DNA of 16,361 nucleotides, from contig CAUAJB010000050.1 in NCBI GenBank assembly GCA_958429225.1, positions 1 to 16,361 on the forward strand. Reading direction: 5' to 3'. Shown here piece by piece: positions 6,115-12,849 of this stretch (position 1 is its first letter; each line of letters begins with the position of its first letter). The stretch is from an uncultured Collinsella sp. Its GTDB lineage: Bacteria > Actinomycetota > Coriobacteriia > Coriobacteriales > Coriobacteriaceae. The notes beneath the pieces were generated by a model. That model made no database searches. It had not been told where the DNA came from and saw only the letters and a list, made by a program, of their open reading frames with translations. The translations under genes were made by a program, and so were the position numbers.

Positions 6115-6794
6115 TAACGTGCTCCGTACTGCTCGTAGTAGGCGTCGATGGCGGTCTTGAGCTCGTCATCGATGACGACCTTGCCGTCGATCTCGTGGTT
6201 GTAGAGGGTCTCGACGACCTCGGCCATGGAAACGATGCTCGCGACGGGGAAACCGTACTTTGCCTCGATCTCCTTCTGAGCGGTGGTCACACCGCCCTTG
6301 CCGACCTCCATGCGGTTGAGGGACACGATCAGGCCCTTGATCTCGACATCGGCAGCAGCCTTGACCTTAGGATAGGTCTCGTCGATGGACTTGCCGCTGG
6401 TGGTGACGTCCTCGACCATGACCACACGGTCGCCGTCCTTGGGCTCATAACCCAGCAGGTTGCCCTTATCGGCACCGTGGTCCTTGGCCTCCTTGCGGTC
6501 GCAGCAGTACTTGACCTCCTTGCCGTACAGCTCGTGGTAGGCAATTGCGGTCACGACGGCCAGCGGAATGCCCTTGTAGGCCGGTCCAAACAGCACATCA
6601 AAGTCGTCGCCAAAGTTATCGTGGATGGCCTGGGCGTAATACTCGCCCAGCTTCTTGAGCTGATAGCCCGTCACGTAAGCGCCGGCGTTCATAAAGAACG
6701 GGGACTGACGGCCGCTCTTGAGCGTAAAGCTGCCGAACTTAAGGACGTCGGACTCGACCATTAACTTGATGAACTCTTGCTTGTAAGCCTCCAT
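6114..6794 (-). CDS. pyrE: Orotate phosphoribosyltransferase
   Basis: A 226-residue cytoplasmic enzyme of usual length that joins orotate to PRPP to give orotidine 5'-phosphate in pyrimidine synthesis. The PRPP-binding signature VVMVEDVTTSGKS is at residues 124-136, the N-terminal TLKSGRQSPFFMNAG block (24-38) is typical of OPRTases, FGPAYKGIPLA lies at 69-79, and the flexible catalytic loop RKEAKDHGADKG is at 100-111. The start ATG (6794) is preceded by AGGAG. It stands alone here, without other pyr genes. Divergent from mgtA, with about 440 bases between them. A weak TAAACT box at 6834-6829 might be a -10. Structured element B begins at the stop codon. Confidence 0.95.
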   Translation of the reverse strand: MEAYKQEFIKLMVESDVLKFGSFTLKSGRQSPFFMNAGAYVTGYQLKKLGEYYAQAIHDNFGDDFDVLFGPAYKGIPLAVVTAIAYHELYGKEVKYCCDRKEAKDHGADKGNLLGYEPKDGDRVVMVEDVTTSGKSIDETYPKVKAAADVEIKGLIVSLNRMEVGKGGVTTAQKEIEAKYGFPVASIVSMAEVVETLYNHEIDGKVVIDDELKTAIDAYYEQYGAR

Positions 6795-6920
6795 GCGGGC
6801 TCCTCTCGTAATCGCGTACGTGCCTTCCAGTTTAGCGCAGGCGAAGCGTCGATGCGGGCGCGCTTTGGGGCCACGGCATTCTGTAAAGGCTTTGTCAGGG
6901 GGAATGGTTTTCCGAACAAT

Positions 6921-6941
6921 GGGGTTGACATGTCAAACCCC
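6921..6941. promoter_or_regulatory. Palindromic operator candidate in the mgtA promoter
   Basis: GGGG then the perfect 12-bp palindrome TTGACATGTCAA (6925-6936), then A and CCCC, so the symmetry extends beyond the core with one extra base. The left half is a consensus -35 element. This is the form expected of a dimeric repressor site; the regulator is unknown. It lies between the divergent pyrE and mgtA genes. Confidence 0.5.
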
Positions 6942-6953
6942 CTCATCAAGAAT
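6925..6953 (+). promoter_or_regulatory. Candidate mgtA leader promoter
   Basis: A perfect TTGACA (6925-6930) is followed after exactly 17 bases by AAGAAT (6948-6953), a 4-of-6 match to TATAAT. Transcription would start near 6960, making a leader of about 270 bases before mgtA. Confidence 0.45.
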
Positions 6954-6959
6954 ACGGGC

Positions 6960-7231
6960 GGATTAAAAAGGGGTACGAGATACCCAAAGCGCGCTGCGCT
7001 CAGCCTTTAGGAGGTGTGCCATGGAAGGCAGTCCTAGTCGAAAAACCTGCATGTCGCCCTCGGCACGCCGCGAGGACTCCGCACACGCATAAACGCCACC
7101 GGCAGATCGCCAAAACCACCGCAAAGGCGCGCTGCACCCTTTGTGGGCTCAAGAGCTTGACGTGAGCGACATCTAGGTTTTTTGAAGCAAATACGACACG
7201 TACGCTAACTCCCCTCAACAAGGAGGACCCT
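6960..7231 (+). promoter_or_regulatory. Long mgtA leader with hairpins and a leader ORF
   Basis: The presumed 5' untranslated region contains the hairpins GGGTA-cgaga-TACCC (6971-6985) and AGCGC-gct-GCGCT (6988-7000), then the leader ORF at 7021-7092, then CCGCAAAGG / CCTTTGTGG (7119-7127 with 7138-7146, one G-U), TCAAG-ag-CTTGA near 7150, and a run of six T (7178-7183). Leaders of this kind ahead of Mg2+ transporters often sense Mg2+ or translation. I do not recognise the M-box consensus here. Confidence 0.45.
7021..7092 (+). CDS. Possible 23-residue leader peptide upstream of mgtA
   Basis: ATG at 7021 is preceded by a perfect AGGAGG (7009-7014) with 6 bases of spacing, as good a site as any in the window. 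The peptide starts MEGSPSRKTC, continues with MSPSARRED and ends SAHA before TAA; it is rich in Ser, Arg and Pro. There is no family match I know of. A short ORF inside the leader of an mgtA gene recalls the enterobacterial MgtL arrangement, where translation of a short proline-containing ORF decides whether mgtA is transcribed; the sequence itself is not similar. It could instead be a chance ORF. About 139 bases separate it from mgtA. Confidence 0.5.
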   Translation: MEGSPSRKTCMSPSARREDSAHA

Positions 7232-10000
7232 ATGCTGATGCTCAAAACCGTCACGGTACTCGAAGCCATCTCCAAGCGCCGCCGCACGGCGCGCCCTGCC
7301 GCTCATACCGGCCTGTCCAAGAACACCATATTCGCCGCCACCCATAGTGCCGAGGACGCCCTCGTACTGCTTGACGCCACGGCAAACGGCCTCACCGTCG
7401 AGCAGGCAACTGAGCGCCTGAACGCCGTCGGCCCCAACACCATCGAGGCAACGACCAAAACGCTCGCCCGCCGCATCGCCGACGCGTTCATCGATCCCTT
7501 CGCCGGCATCCTCGCCGCGCTCGCACTGGTCTCGCTCTACATCGACGTGCTCGCCGCACCCGAGCCGCAGCGCGACCCCTCCACGGTCATCGTCATCGGC
7601 ATCATGCTGCTGGTATCGGGCGGCATGAAGTTTATCCAGGAAGCCCGCAGCGGCAATGCGGCCGAGGCCCTCAAGGACCTGGTCTCCAACACTTGCACCG
7701 CCCTGCGCGACGGCGAGCGCATCGAGATCCCCTTCGACGAGCTCGTCCCCGGCGATGTAATCCGTCTCTCTGCCGGCGATATGGTGCCAGCAGACGCCCG
7801 CATCATCACCGCGCGCGACCTGTTTGTGATCGAGTCCGCACTCACCGGCGAGAGCGAGGCCGTCGAGAAGACCACCGCCGTCACCGTCGTCGAGGGCGCC
7901 GACGGCTCCGCACTGCCACTCTCTGCCTGCAAGAACATCGTCTTTACCGGCACCTCCGTGCAAAACGGCGCCGCCATGGCGCTTGTCGTTGCCACCGGCT
8001 CGGACACCTACCTGGGCGGCATCGCCAAGATGCTCAACGGGCGCGGCGAAAAGAGCGCGTTTGACCGCGGCGTCTCGAGCGTCTCCATGCTGCTGGTGCG
8101 CCTGATGCTCGTTATGGCGCCGGCCGTCTTTGCCATCAACGCCGCCACCAAGGGCAACGTCATCGACGCGCTGTTGTTCGCCACGAGCGTGGCCGTGGGC
8201 ATCACGCCGCAGATGCTTCCCGTCATCGTGACCACGAGCCTGTCGCAGGGCGCCAAGGACCTCGCCCGTCGCCAGGTTATCGTCAAGGAGCTGCCGGCGA
8301 TTCAAAACCTCGGAGCGATGGACGTCCTGTGCTGCGACAAGACCGGCACCCTCACCGAAGACCGCATCGTGCTCGAGCGCTACCTCAACACCGATGGCAA
8401 CGAGGACGCGCGCGTGCTGCGCCATGCGTTTTTGAACAGCTTCTTCCAGACCGGCCTCAAAAATCTTATCGACCTGGCCGTAATCGACCGTGCCGATGTG
8501 ACACCCTCGACCGTCGCACCCGATTCCATGCTGGGCCAGAGCCTGCGCGACCGCTACACCAAGGTCGACGAGGTTCCCTTCGATTTCTCGCGCCGTCGCC
8601 TGAGCGTAGTTGTCGCCGACGCCCAAGGCAAAACCCAGATGGTTACCAAGGGCGCCGCCGAGGAAATGCTCGAGATCTGCTCCTTTGTCGAGATCGATGG
8701 CATCGCTCAGCCGCTCACCGACGAGAAGCTCGCCCAGATTCGCAAGCAGATCGCCGGACTTAACGCCGAGGGCCTACGCGTAATTGCCGTGGCGCAGAAG
8801 ACCAATCCGCGCTGCGTGGGCGAGTTTGGCATCGCCGACGAGTGCGACATGGTGCTGATGGGCTTTTTGGCCTTCCTCGATCCGCCCAAAGCAAGTGCCG
8901 CGGGCGCCGTCGCCACCCTCGAGGCCAAGGGCGTGGCGGTCAAGGTCCTAACCGGCGACAACGACCGCGTCGCCGCCACCGTCTGCGAGCAGATTGGTAT
9001 CGATGCGAGCAACGTCTTGCTCGGCTCCGAGATCGATGCGCTCGATGACGCCGAACTTGCCGAGCGCGCCGAGAAAACCCACCTCTTCACCAAGCTCTCG
9101 CCGCTGCAGAAGGCGCGCCTGGTACGTGTCATGCGCGAGATGCTCGGCCACACCGTGGGCTTTATGGGCGACGGCATCAACGACGCCGCCGCCATGCGTG
9201 CGAGCGATTGCGGCATCTCGGTCGATTCGGCCGTCGATATTGCCAAGGAATCCGCCGATATCATCTTGCTTCAGAAGGACCTGGGCGTGCTCGAGCGCGG
9301 CATCATCGAAGGCCGCCGCACTTACGGCAACCTGCTCAAGTACCTCAAGACCACGGTGAGCTCCAACTTTGGCAATGTGCTGTCCGTGACCGTCGCGAGC
9401 CTGTTCTTGCCGTTTTTGCCCATGAGCGCCCTGCAGCTGGTACTGCTGTCGCTGGTCTACGAGATCGTGTGCATCGCACTGCCGTGGGACACCGTCGATG
9501 ACGCCTGGACTGCCCGCCCGCGTGCCTGGGACGCCGCGTCCATCAAGGGCTTTATGCTCGAGCTGGGCCCCGTGAGCTCGCTGTTTGACATCGTGACCTT
9601 CGCCGCGCTCTTCTTTGTCGTGTGCCCCGCCGCCGTGGACGCAAGCTGGTCCGAGCTTGCCGCTGCGGGCGACGTCACGGGTATGGCGACCTTTGCTGCG
9701 CTCTTCCAGAGCGGCTGGTTTGTCGAGTCCATGTGGTCGCAGACACTCGTGGTCCACATGTTGCGCTCCCCGCATCTGCCGAGCCCGCGCGACCACGCCG
9801 CGCCCGCATTGTGCGTTCTTACCGTGCTGGGCCTGGCGCTCGTCACCTGGCTGCCGGCAAGCCCCATCGCCGATGCGCTCGGCCTCATGGCACTGCCCGC
9901 GAGCTTTTTCGCGCTGCTCGTCGGCATCGTCACCGCCTACATCGCGCTCACTCAGCTGGCAAAGCGCCGCTACATTGCACGCCACGGCGAGCTGCTGTAG
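7232..10000 (+). CDS. mgtA: Magnesium-translocating P-type ATPase
   Basis: A 922-residue membrane ATPase; family members are about 900 long. The start has AGGAGG 5 bases upstream. Motifs in order: membrane pair near 88-135, actuator-domain TGES (205-208), the segment VAVGITPQMLPVIVTTSL (321-337) typical of MgtA/MgtB, IQNLGAMDVLCCDKTGTLT with phosphorylated Asp369, nucleotide-binding KGA (473-475), TGDN (574-577), GDGIND (646-651), then YLKTTVSSNFGN and a C-terminal membrane domain. GITPQMLP and the IQNLGAMD run place it with Mg2+ importers rather than Ca2+ or heavy-metal pumps. It would import Mg2+ using ATP when Mg2+ is scarce. The residue before DKTGT is Cys where enterobacterial MgtA has Thr. 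Regulation is probably through the long leader. Confidence 0.92.
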   Translation: MLMLKTVTVLEAISKRRRTARPAAHTGLSKNTIFAATHSAEDALVLLDATANGLTVEQATERLNAVGPNTIEATTKTLARRIADAFIDPFAGILAALALVSLYIDVLAAPEPQRDPSTVIVIGIMLLVSGGMKFIQEARSGNAAEALKDLVSNTCTALRDGERIEIPFDELVPGDVIRLSAGDMVPADARIITARDLFVIESALTGESEAVEKTTAVTVVEGADGSALPLSACKNIVFTGTSVQNGAAMALVVATGSDTYLGGIAKMLNGRGEKSAFDRGVSSVSMLLVRLMLVMAPAVFAINAATKGNVIDALLFATSVAVGITPQMLPVIVTTSLSQGAKDLARRQVIVKELPAIQNLGAMDVLCCDKTGTLTEDRIVLERYLNTDGNEDARVLRHAFLNSFFQTGLKNLIDLAVIDRADVTPSTVAPDSMLGQSLRDRYTKVDEVPFDFSRRRLSVVVADAQGKTQMVTKGAAEEMLEICSFVEIDGIAQPLTDEKLAQIRKQIAGLNAEGLRVIAVAQKTNPRCVGEFGIADECDMVLMGFLAFLDPPKASAAGAVATLEAKGVAVKVLTGDNDRVAATVCEQIGIDASNVLLGSEIDALDDAELAERAEKTHLFTKLSPLQKARLVRVMREMLGHTVGFMGDGINDAAAMRASDCGISVDSAVDIAKESADIILLQKDLGVLERGIIEGRRTYGNLLKYLKTTVSSNFGNVLSVTVASLFLPFLPMSALQLVLLSLVYEIVCIALPWDTVDDAWTARPRAWDAASIKGFMLELGPVSSLFDIVTFAALFFVVCPAAVDASWSELAAAGDVTGMATFAALFQSGWFVESMWSQTLVVHMLRSPHLPSPRDHAAPALCVLTVLGLALVTWLPASPIADALGLMALPASFFALLVGIVTAYIALTQLAKRRYIARHGELL

Positions 10001-10020
10001 CAAGCAGACGGAAAACACCC

Positions 10021-10095
10021 TGCCAGTTGCCGTTGCCACTACCACAGCTGCCAACGCCGCTGCCGTTGCCTCTGCCGCCGCCGCAGTCTATCCCC
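10021..10095. repeat. Low-complexity GCC-rich stretch after mgtA
   Basis: A pyrimidine-rich run of imperfect TTGCC/CTGCCG units (GTTGCCGTTGCC, GCTGCCGTTGCCTCTGCC, then GCCGCCGCC). It lies outside mgtA, and I see no supported gene in it. It looks like simple-sequence drift. Confidence 0.4.
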
Positions 10096-10100
10096 CCAGC

Positions 10101-10167
10101 AGTTGCGGTGGAATAGTTCCTGTTTAAAGCCCCGTGACTTTAATTTAGGGACTATTCCACCGCAACT
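10101..10167. terminator. Long hairpin between convergent genes, possible bidirectional terminator
   Basis: AGTTGCGGTGGAATAGT (10101-10117) is perfectly complementary to 10151-10167, 17 bp, and the interior adds TTAAAG / CTTTAA around CCCCGTGA. It sits about 100 bases after mgtA and 15 bases after the stop of the convergent regulator gene. There is no T-run on either side, so it may be a repeat element that blocks read-through rather than a canonical intrinsic terminator. Confidence 0.55.
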
Positions 10168-10181
10168 TATTGGGAGATTAG

Positions 10182-11726
10182 CTAGTCCTTGGGTGTCCAG
10201 GACCAGAAGAAGTTGATGAGGGCCACGCGCGAGGCGGTGCCGGTCTTTTTGTTGATCGAGGAAATGTGACGATAGAGCGTGGAGCGCGAAAGGAAGAGCG
10301 TTGTGGCGATGTCCTGAACGCTCTGGTCCGAAACGACCAAGACCTCAAGAATATCGCGCTCGCGCTCCGTAAGCCCAAAGGTGGCGACGAAGGCATCGAG
10401 GCGCTCATCGGACGTGAGCTCCGCTGCCTCCACGGGCTCAGGGTCGGAGCATGTGGGCGCAAGATCCCCACCAAGATCGTCGGTGGCAAGCGGCAGTCCG
10501 TCCCGCATCGCGGCATCATCGGCTCGTTGCCCCAACTGCCCCAGCAGCGTAATCGCAATGCCCACAAACATCACGAGCGCCGCACCGACCACAGCCAGCA
10601 CATTTTGACTCGAGATAATCGCCACTGCCGGCGCCGTCACGAACATCGAGCACACGTTGTTGACGACGCGACCCATGCACGGCCAAAAATATGACCAGCG
10701 CGCATAGAGCGAGACGGCGGCATATTTTGTGGTAAAGAACACCACGAAAAAGCCCGAGCCCAGATAAAAGATGATCATGGCAGCAAGCTCGTTGCCGCCA
10801 TTGCCATCGACGATGAGCACAAAGAACGAAAACGTGGACAGTATGGCGGCACATGTCATGCCGATATTCATATACGAGCGGCCGTGCAGGTCAAATAGTG
10901 CGCCAGCGACCAACGAGCTCACGACAAGCAGCAGGCGCGGCCAATCGCCCAAATCGACGGTTCCGACAGCATGCAGGGTCGTGAAGCCCGCGTTGAGAGC
11001 GGCGAATACGCTGGAAAGATACGCCGTCGCCACGGTAAGGCGAACTACGGCGCGACGGAATGCCGCCTTTGCCTCGGGATCGTCATGCCACTTGGCGCCA
11101 TATTCCAGAGCATCTACCGAAAGCCCGGCAGCACTGGGTTCAAAGCTGGGATCGGACTCGTCGCGCAGCTTGGCGCGTCGGGCACCGTGGAGCAACGCCA
11201 CCTGCGCGATCGCACAGACGACCAGAACAGCCTGCTGAGGAATGCCGACAGGCATCACCATGTGGTTGAGAACCTGCACCAGAACGCCCATGGCGTAAGA
11301 AAGTGCGGCGGCGCGCGCCAAGCAGGGCGTTCGCGCAAAGCGCCTCGCAAAATTTGCATGAGCAGTCGATCCGCAGTAGCCCAGCGCGCAGCACGCCACC
11401 AAACCGCCGGCAATTACCACCTCAACCTGAACCGCCATAATCAACAGCAGCAATGCCGCCACCAGCAAAACGCCCGTGACGTCACTCGTTGCGTCGATAG
11501 CATGGGGACGGCGATAGTACAGAATGGGACGCACAAAAAAGCCAATCACGCTCGCGCCGATGACAAGGCTCTCATAAATAACGACCTCGTTCGGAGACAC
11601 GAACTCGGCCATGCGCACATCAAAAAGATACTCGCACGCCAAAAACGTGAAGAAGAACAGCGCCAGGCATATAATCTCCCGAATGCCCCGACGCAAATAT
11701 GCGGTTGTGTCTCCCATGCCCCTCAT
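10182..11726 (-). CDS. Polytopic membrane protein with C-terminal LuxR-type DNA-binding domain
   Basis: A 514-residue protein from ATG 11726, chosen because GGGGG precedes it by 6 bases; TTG 11747 and ATG 11717 are alternatives. About residues 15-400 are a series of hydrophobic segments (roughly 10-12 helices, beginning near EIICLALFFFTFLACEYLF). A charged cytoplasmic linker follows, then a LuxR/GerE helix-turn-helix at about 452-507: LTERERDILEVL, VQDIATTLFLSRSTLYRHI, NKKTG. Such membrane-embedded LuxR regulators are greatly expanded in Coriobacteriia. The membrane part presumably senses a ligand and the HTH controls nearby or distant genes; the signal is not known. No phosphoacceptor receiver domain is present. 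Convergent with mgtA and divergent from the zinc-ribbon operon, which is the nearest candidate target. Confidence 0.85.
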   Translation of the reverse strand: MRGMGDTTAYLRRGIREIICLALFFFTFLACEYLFDVRMAEFVSPNEVVIYESLVIGASVIGFFVRPILYYRRPHAIDATSDVTGVLLVAALLLLIMAVQVEVVIAGGLVACCALGYCGSTAHANFARRFARTPCLARAAALSYAMGVLVQVLNHMVMPVGIPQQAVLVVCAIAQVALLHGARRAKLRDESDPSFEPSAAGLSVDALEYGAKWHDDPEAKAAFRRAVVRLTVATAYLSSVFAALNAGFTTLHAVGTVDLGDWPRLLLVVSSLVAGALFDLHGRSYMNIGMTCAAILSTFSFFVLIVDGNGGNELAAMIIFYLGSGFFVVFFTTKYAAVSLYARWSYFWPCMGRVVNNVCSMFVTAPAVAIISSQNVLAVVGAALVMFVGIAITLLGQLGQRADDAAMRDGLPLATDDLGGDLAPTCSDPEPVEAAELTSDERLDAFVATFGLTERERDILEVLVVSDQSVQDIATTLFLSRSTLYRHISSINKKTGTASRVALINFFWSWTPKD

Positions 11727-11895
11727 GGTTAACCCCCGGCCGCTCAATTGTCTGGAATTCCATTTTAATAAAGAACCAGTCTCAATATCGAAGCCAGGCT
11801 CGAAATGTTGCCAATTCGACCCCAGCCGTCCACATCACGCCGCGATTTTGAGCCGCATGGACCAGAAGGGACGCGCGCGATCTCTAGCTCGGCCA

Positions 11896-12003
11896 GGAGT
11901 GTCTCCAACTACCACTCATTTAAGTACGTCCCCAATGAGTGGCCGAAGAGTGTCCCCGGCGTCCAATCAAAAAATGGGCCATGTGTCCCAGTTGTGGAGA
12001 CTC
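11896..12003. repeat. Composite intergenic repeat with inverted-repeat box C
   Basis: Within the 361 bases between the divergent regulator and zinc-ribbon genes. Box C (11912-11942) is CCACTCATT, TAAGTACGTCCCC, AATGAGTGG, the same architecture as boxes A and B with different arm sequence. Imperfect outer arms GGAGTGTCTCCAACT (11896-11910) and AGTTGTGGAGACTCC (11989-12003) enclose it. GTGTCCC-like words recur at 11901, 11951 and 11983. The rest of the gap (11727-11895 and 12004-12087) shows no gene; promoters of both genes must lie there but none is convincing. Confidence 0.5.
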
Positions 12004-12087
12004 CTTGAGCCGTCTGGGTATCGCGAAGGATCGCGCACTCCCCCATCATCAAAAGTGACACACGCTACCTGTTGATGGGAGGCAGCC

Positions 12088-12825
12088 ATGGGCCTCTTTG
12101 ACAAGATGTTCGAGAAGAAAGAGTGCGCGATTTGCGGTACCGAACTGGGGCTTTTGGGAAAGACCAAGATCAACGAAGGCTACCTGTGCAAAGAGTGCGT
12201 CGGCAAGCTCTCCCCCTTCTTTGGCGGCTATCGCTCCAGCACCGCGGACGATATCCGTGAGCAGCTCGCCTACCGCGAGGCCAATGCCGAGCGCCTGGCC
12301 TCGTTCAACCCCACGCGCACGCTCTCTGCCGGGCGCACCAACATCATGCTCGACGAAGACGCGGGCCCGCTGATCATTACCTCGCAGAGCCGCTGGCGCG
12401 ACGCCAACCCCGACATTATCGAGTTCTCGCAGGTACTCGGCTGCGATATGGATATCGACGAGCATCGCACCGAGATTTACCGCGAGACAAAGGACGGCGA
12501 GCGCGAGAGCTACAACCCGCCGCGCTACGACCTGGATTACGACTTTAATCTGACCATCCACGTCAACACGCCGTACTTTACCGAGATCAACCTACGCGTA
12601 AACGACTCCACCATCGATCAGCGCGGTTCCATCGAATACCGCGAGGCCAAGCGCCAGGCAACCGAGGTCCGCGACGCACTGGTGCAGCTGCGTCAGGAAA
12701 CGCGCGACAGCGTCGTGGCCGCTAAGGCCCCCAAGACCGCGGTCACCTGCCCCTTCTGCGGCGCAACCACCATTCCCGATGCCAGCGGGCGCTGCGAATA
12801 CTGCGGCGGCGCCATCGGCGCATAG
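12088..12825 (+). CDS. DUF4428-like zinc-ribbon protein
   Basis: A 245-residue protein. ATG 12088 follows GGGAGG by 5-6 bases. The N-terminus carries a four-cysteine zinc ribbon, CAIC (Cys13, Cys16) and CKEC (Cys34, Cys37), within the MGLFDKMF..KKECAICG layout of DUF4428 proteins. The C-terminus has a second ribbon, CPFCG (221, 224) and CEYCG (236, 239). Between them is a soluble region with INLRVNDSTIDQ and a charged helix (about 190-212); there is no membrane span. Function is unknown. It is first of three genes (24 bases to the next) that all carry Cys4 ribbons, suggesting one complex. No enzymatic motif is seen. Confidence 0.8.
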   Translation: MGLFDKMFEKKECAICGTELGLLGKTKINEGYLCKECVGKLSPFFGGYRSSTADDIREQLAYREANAERLASFNPTRTLSAGRTNIMLDEDAGPLIITSQSRWRDANPDIIEFSQVLGCDMDIDEHRTEIYRETKDGERESYNPPRYDLDYDFNLTIHVNTPYFTEINLRVNDSTIDQRGSIEYREAKRQATEVRDALVQLRQETRDSVVAAKAPKTAVTCPFCGATTIPDASGRCEYCGGAIGA

Positions 12826-12849
12826 CCTCCGGCACGGAAAGGACCGATC

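Noticed and set aside
6960..7231. M-box Mg2+ riboswitch in the mgtA leader
   Set aside because: The location is right, but the characteristic AGGTGAGGCTCCT-type core is not visible; AGGAGG here is better explained as the ribosome site of the leader ORF. A covariance search could overturn this.
7205..8626. A 473-codon minus-strand frame opposite mgtA
   Set aside because: It is a shadow of the P-type ATPase gene, which has every expected motif on the plus strand; the composition is atypical (Asp/Gly/His-rich).
11981..12058. A 25-codon ORF starting MCPSCGDSL, resembling a zinc-ribbon start
   Set aside because: No ribosome binding site, and it overlaps the outer arm of the composite repeat; one CxxC pair alone is weak evidence. 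It could be a gene remnant but is not supported.
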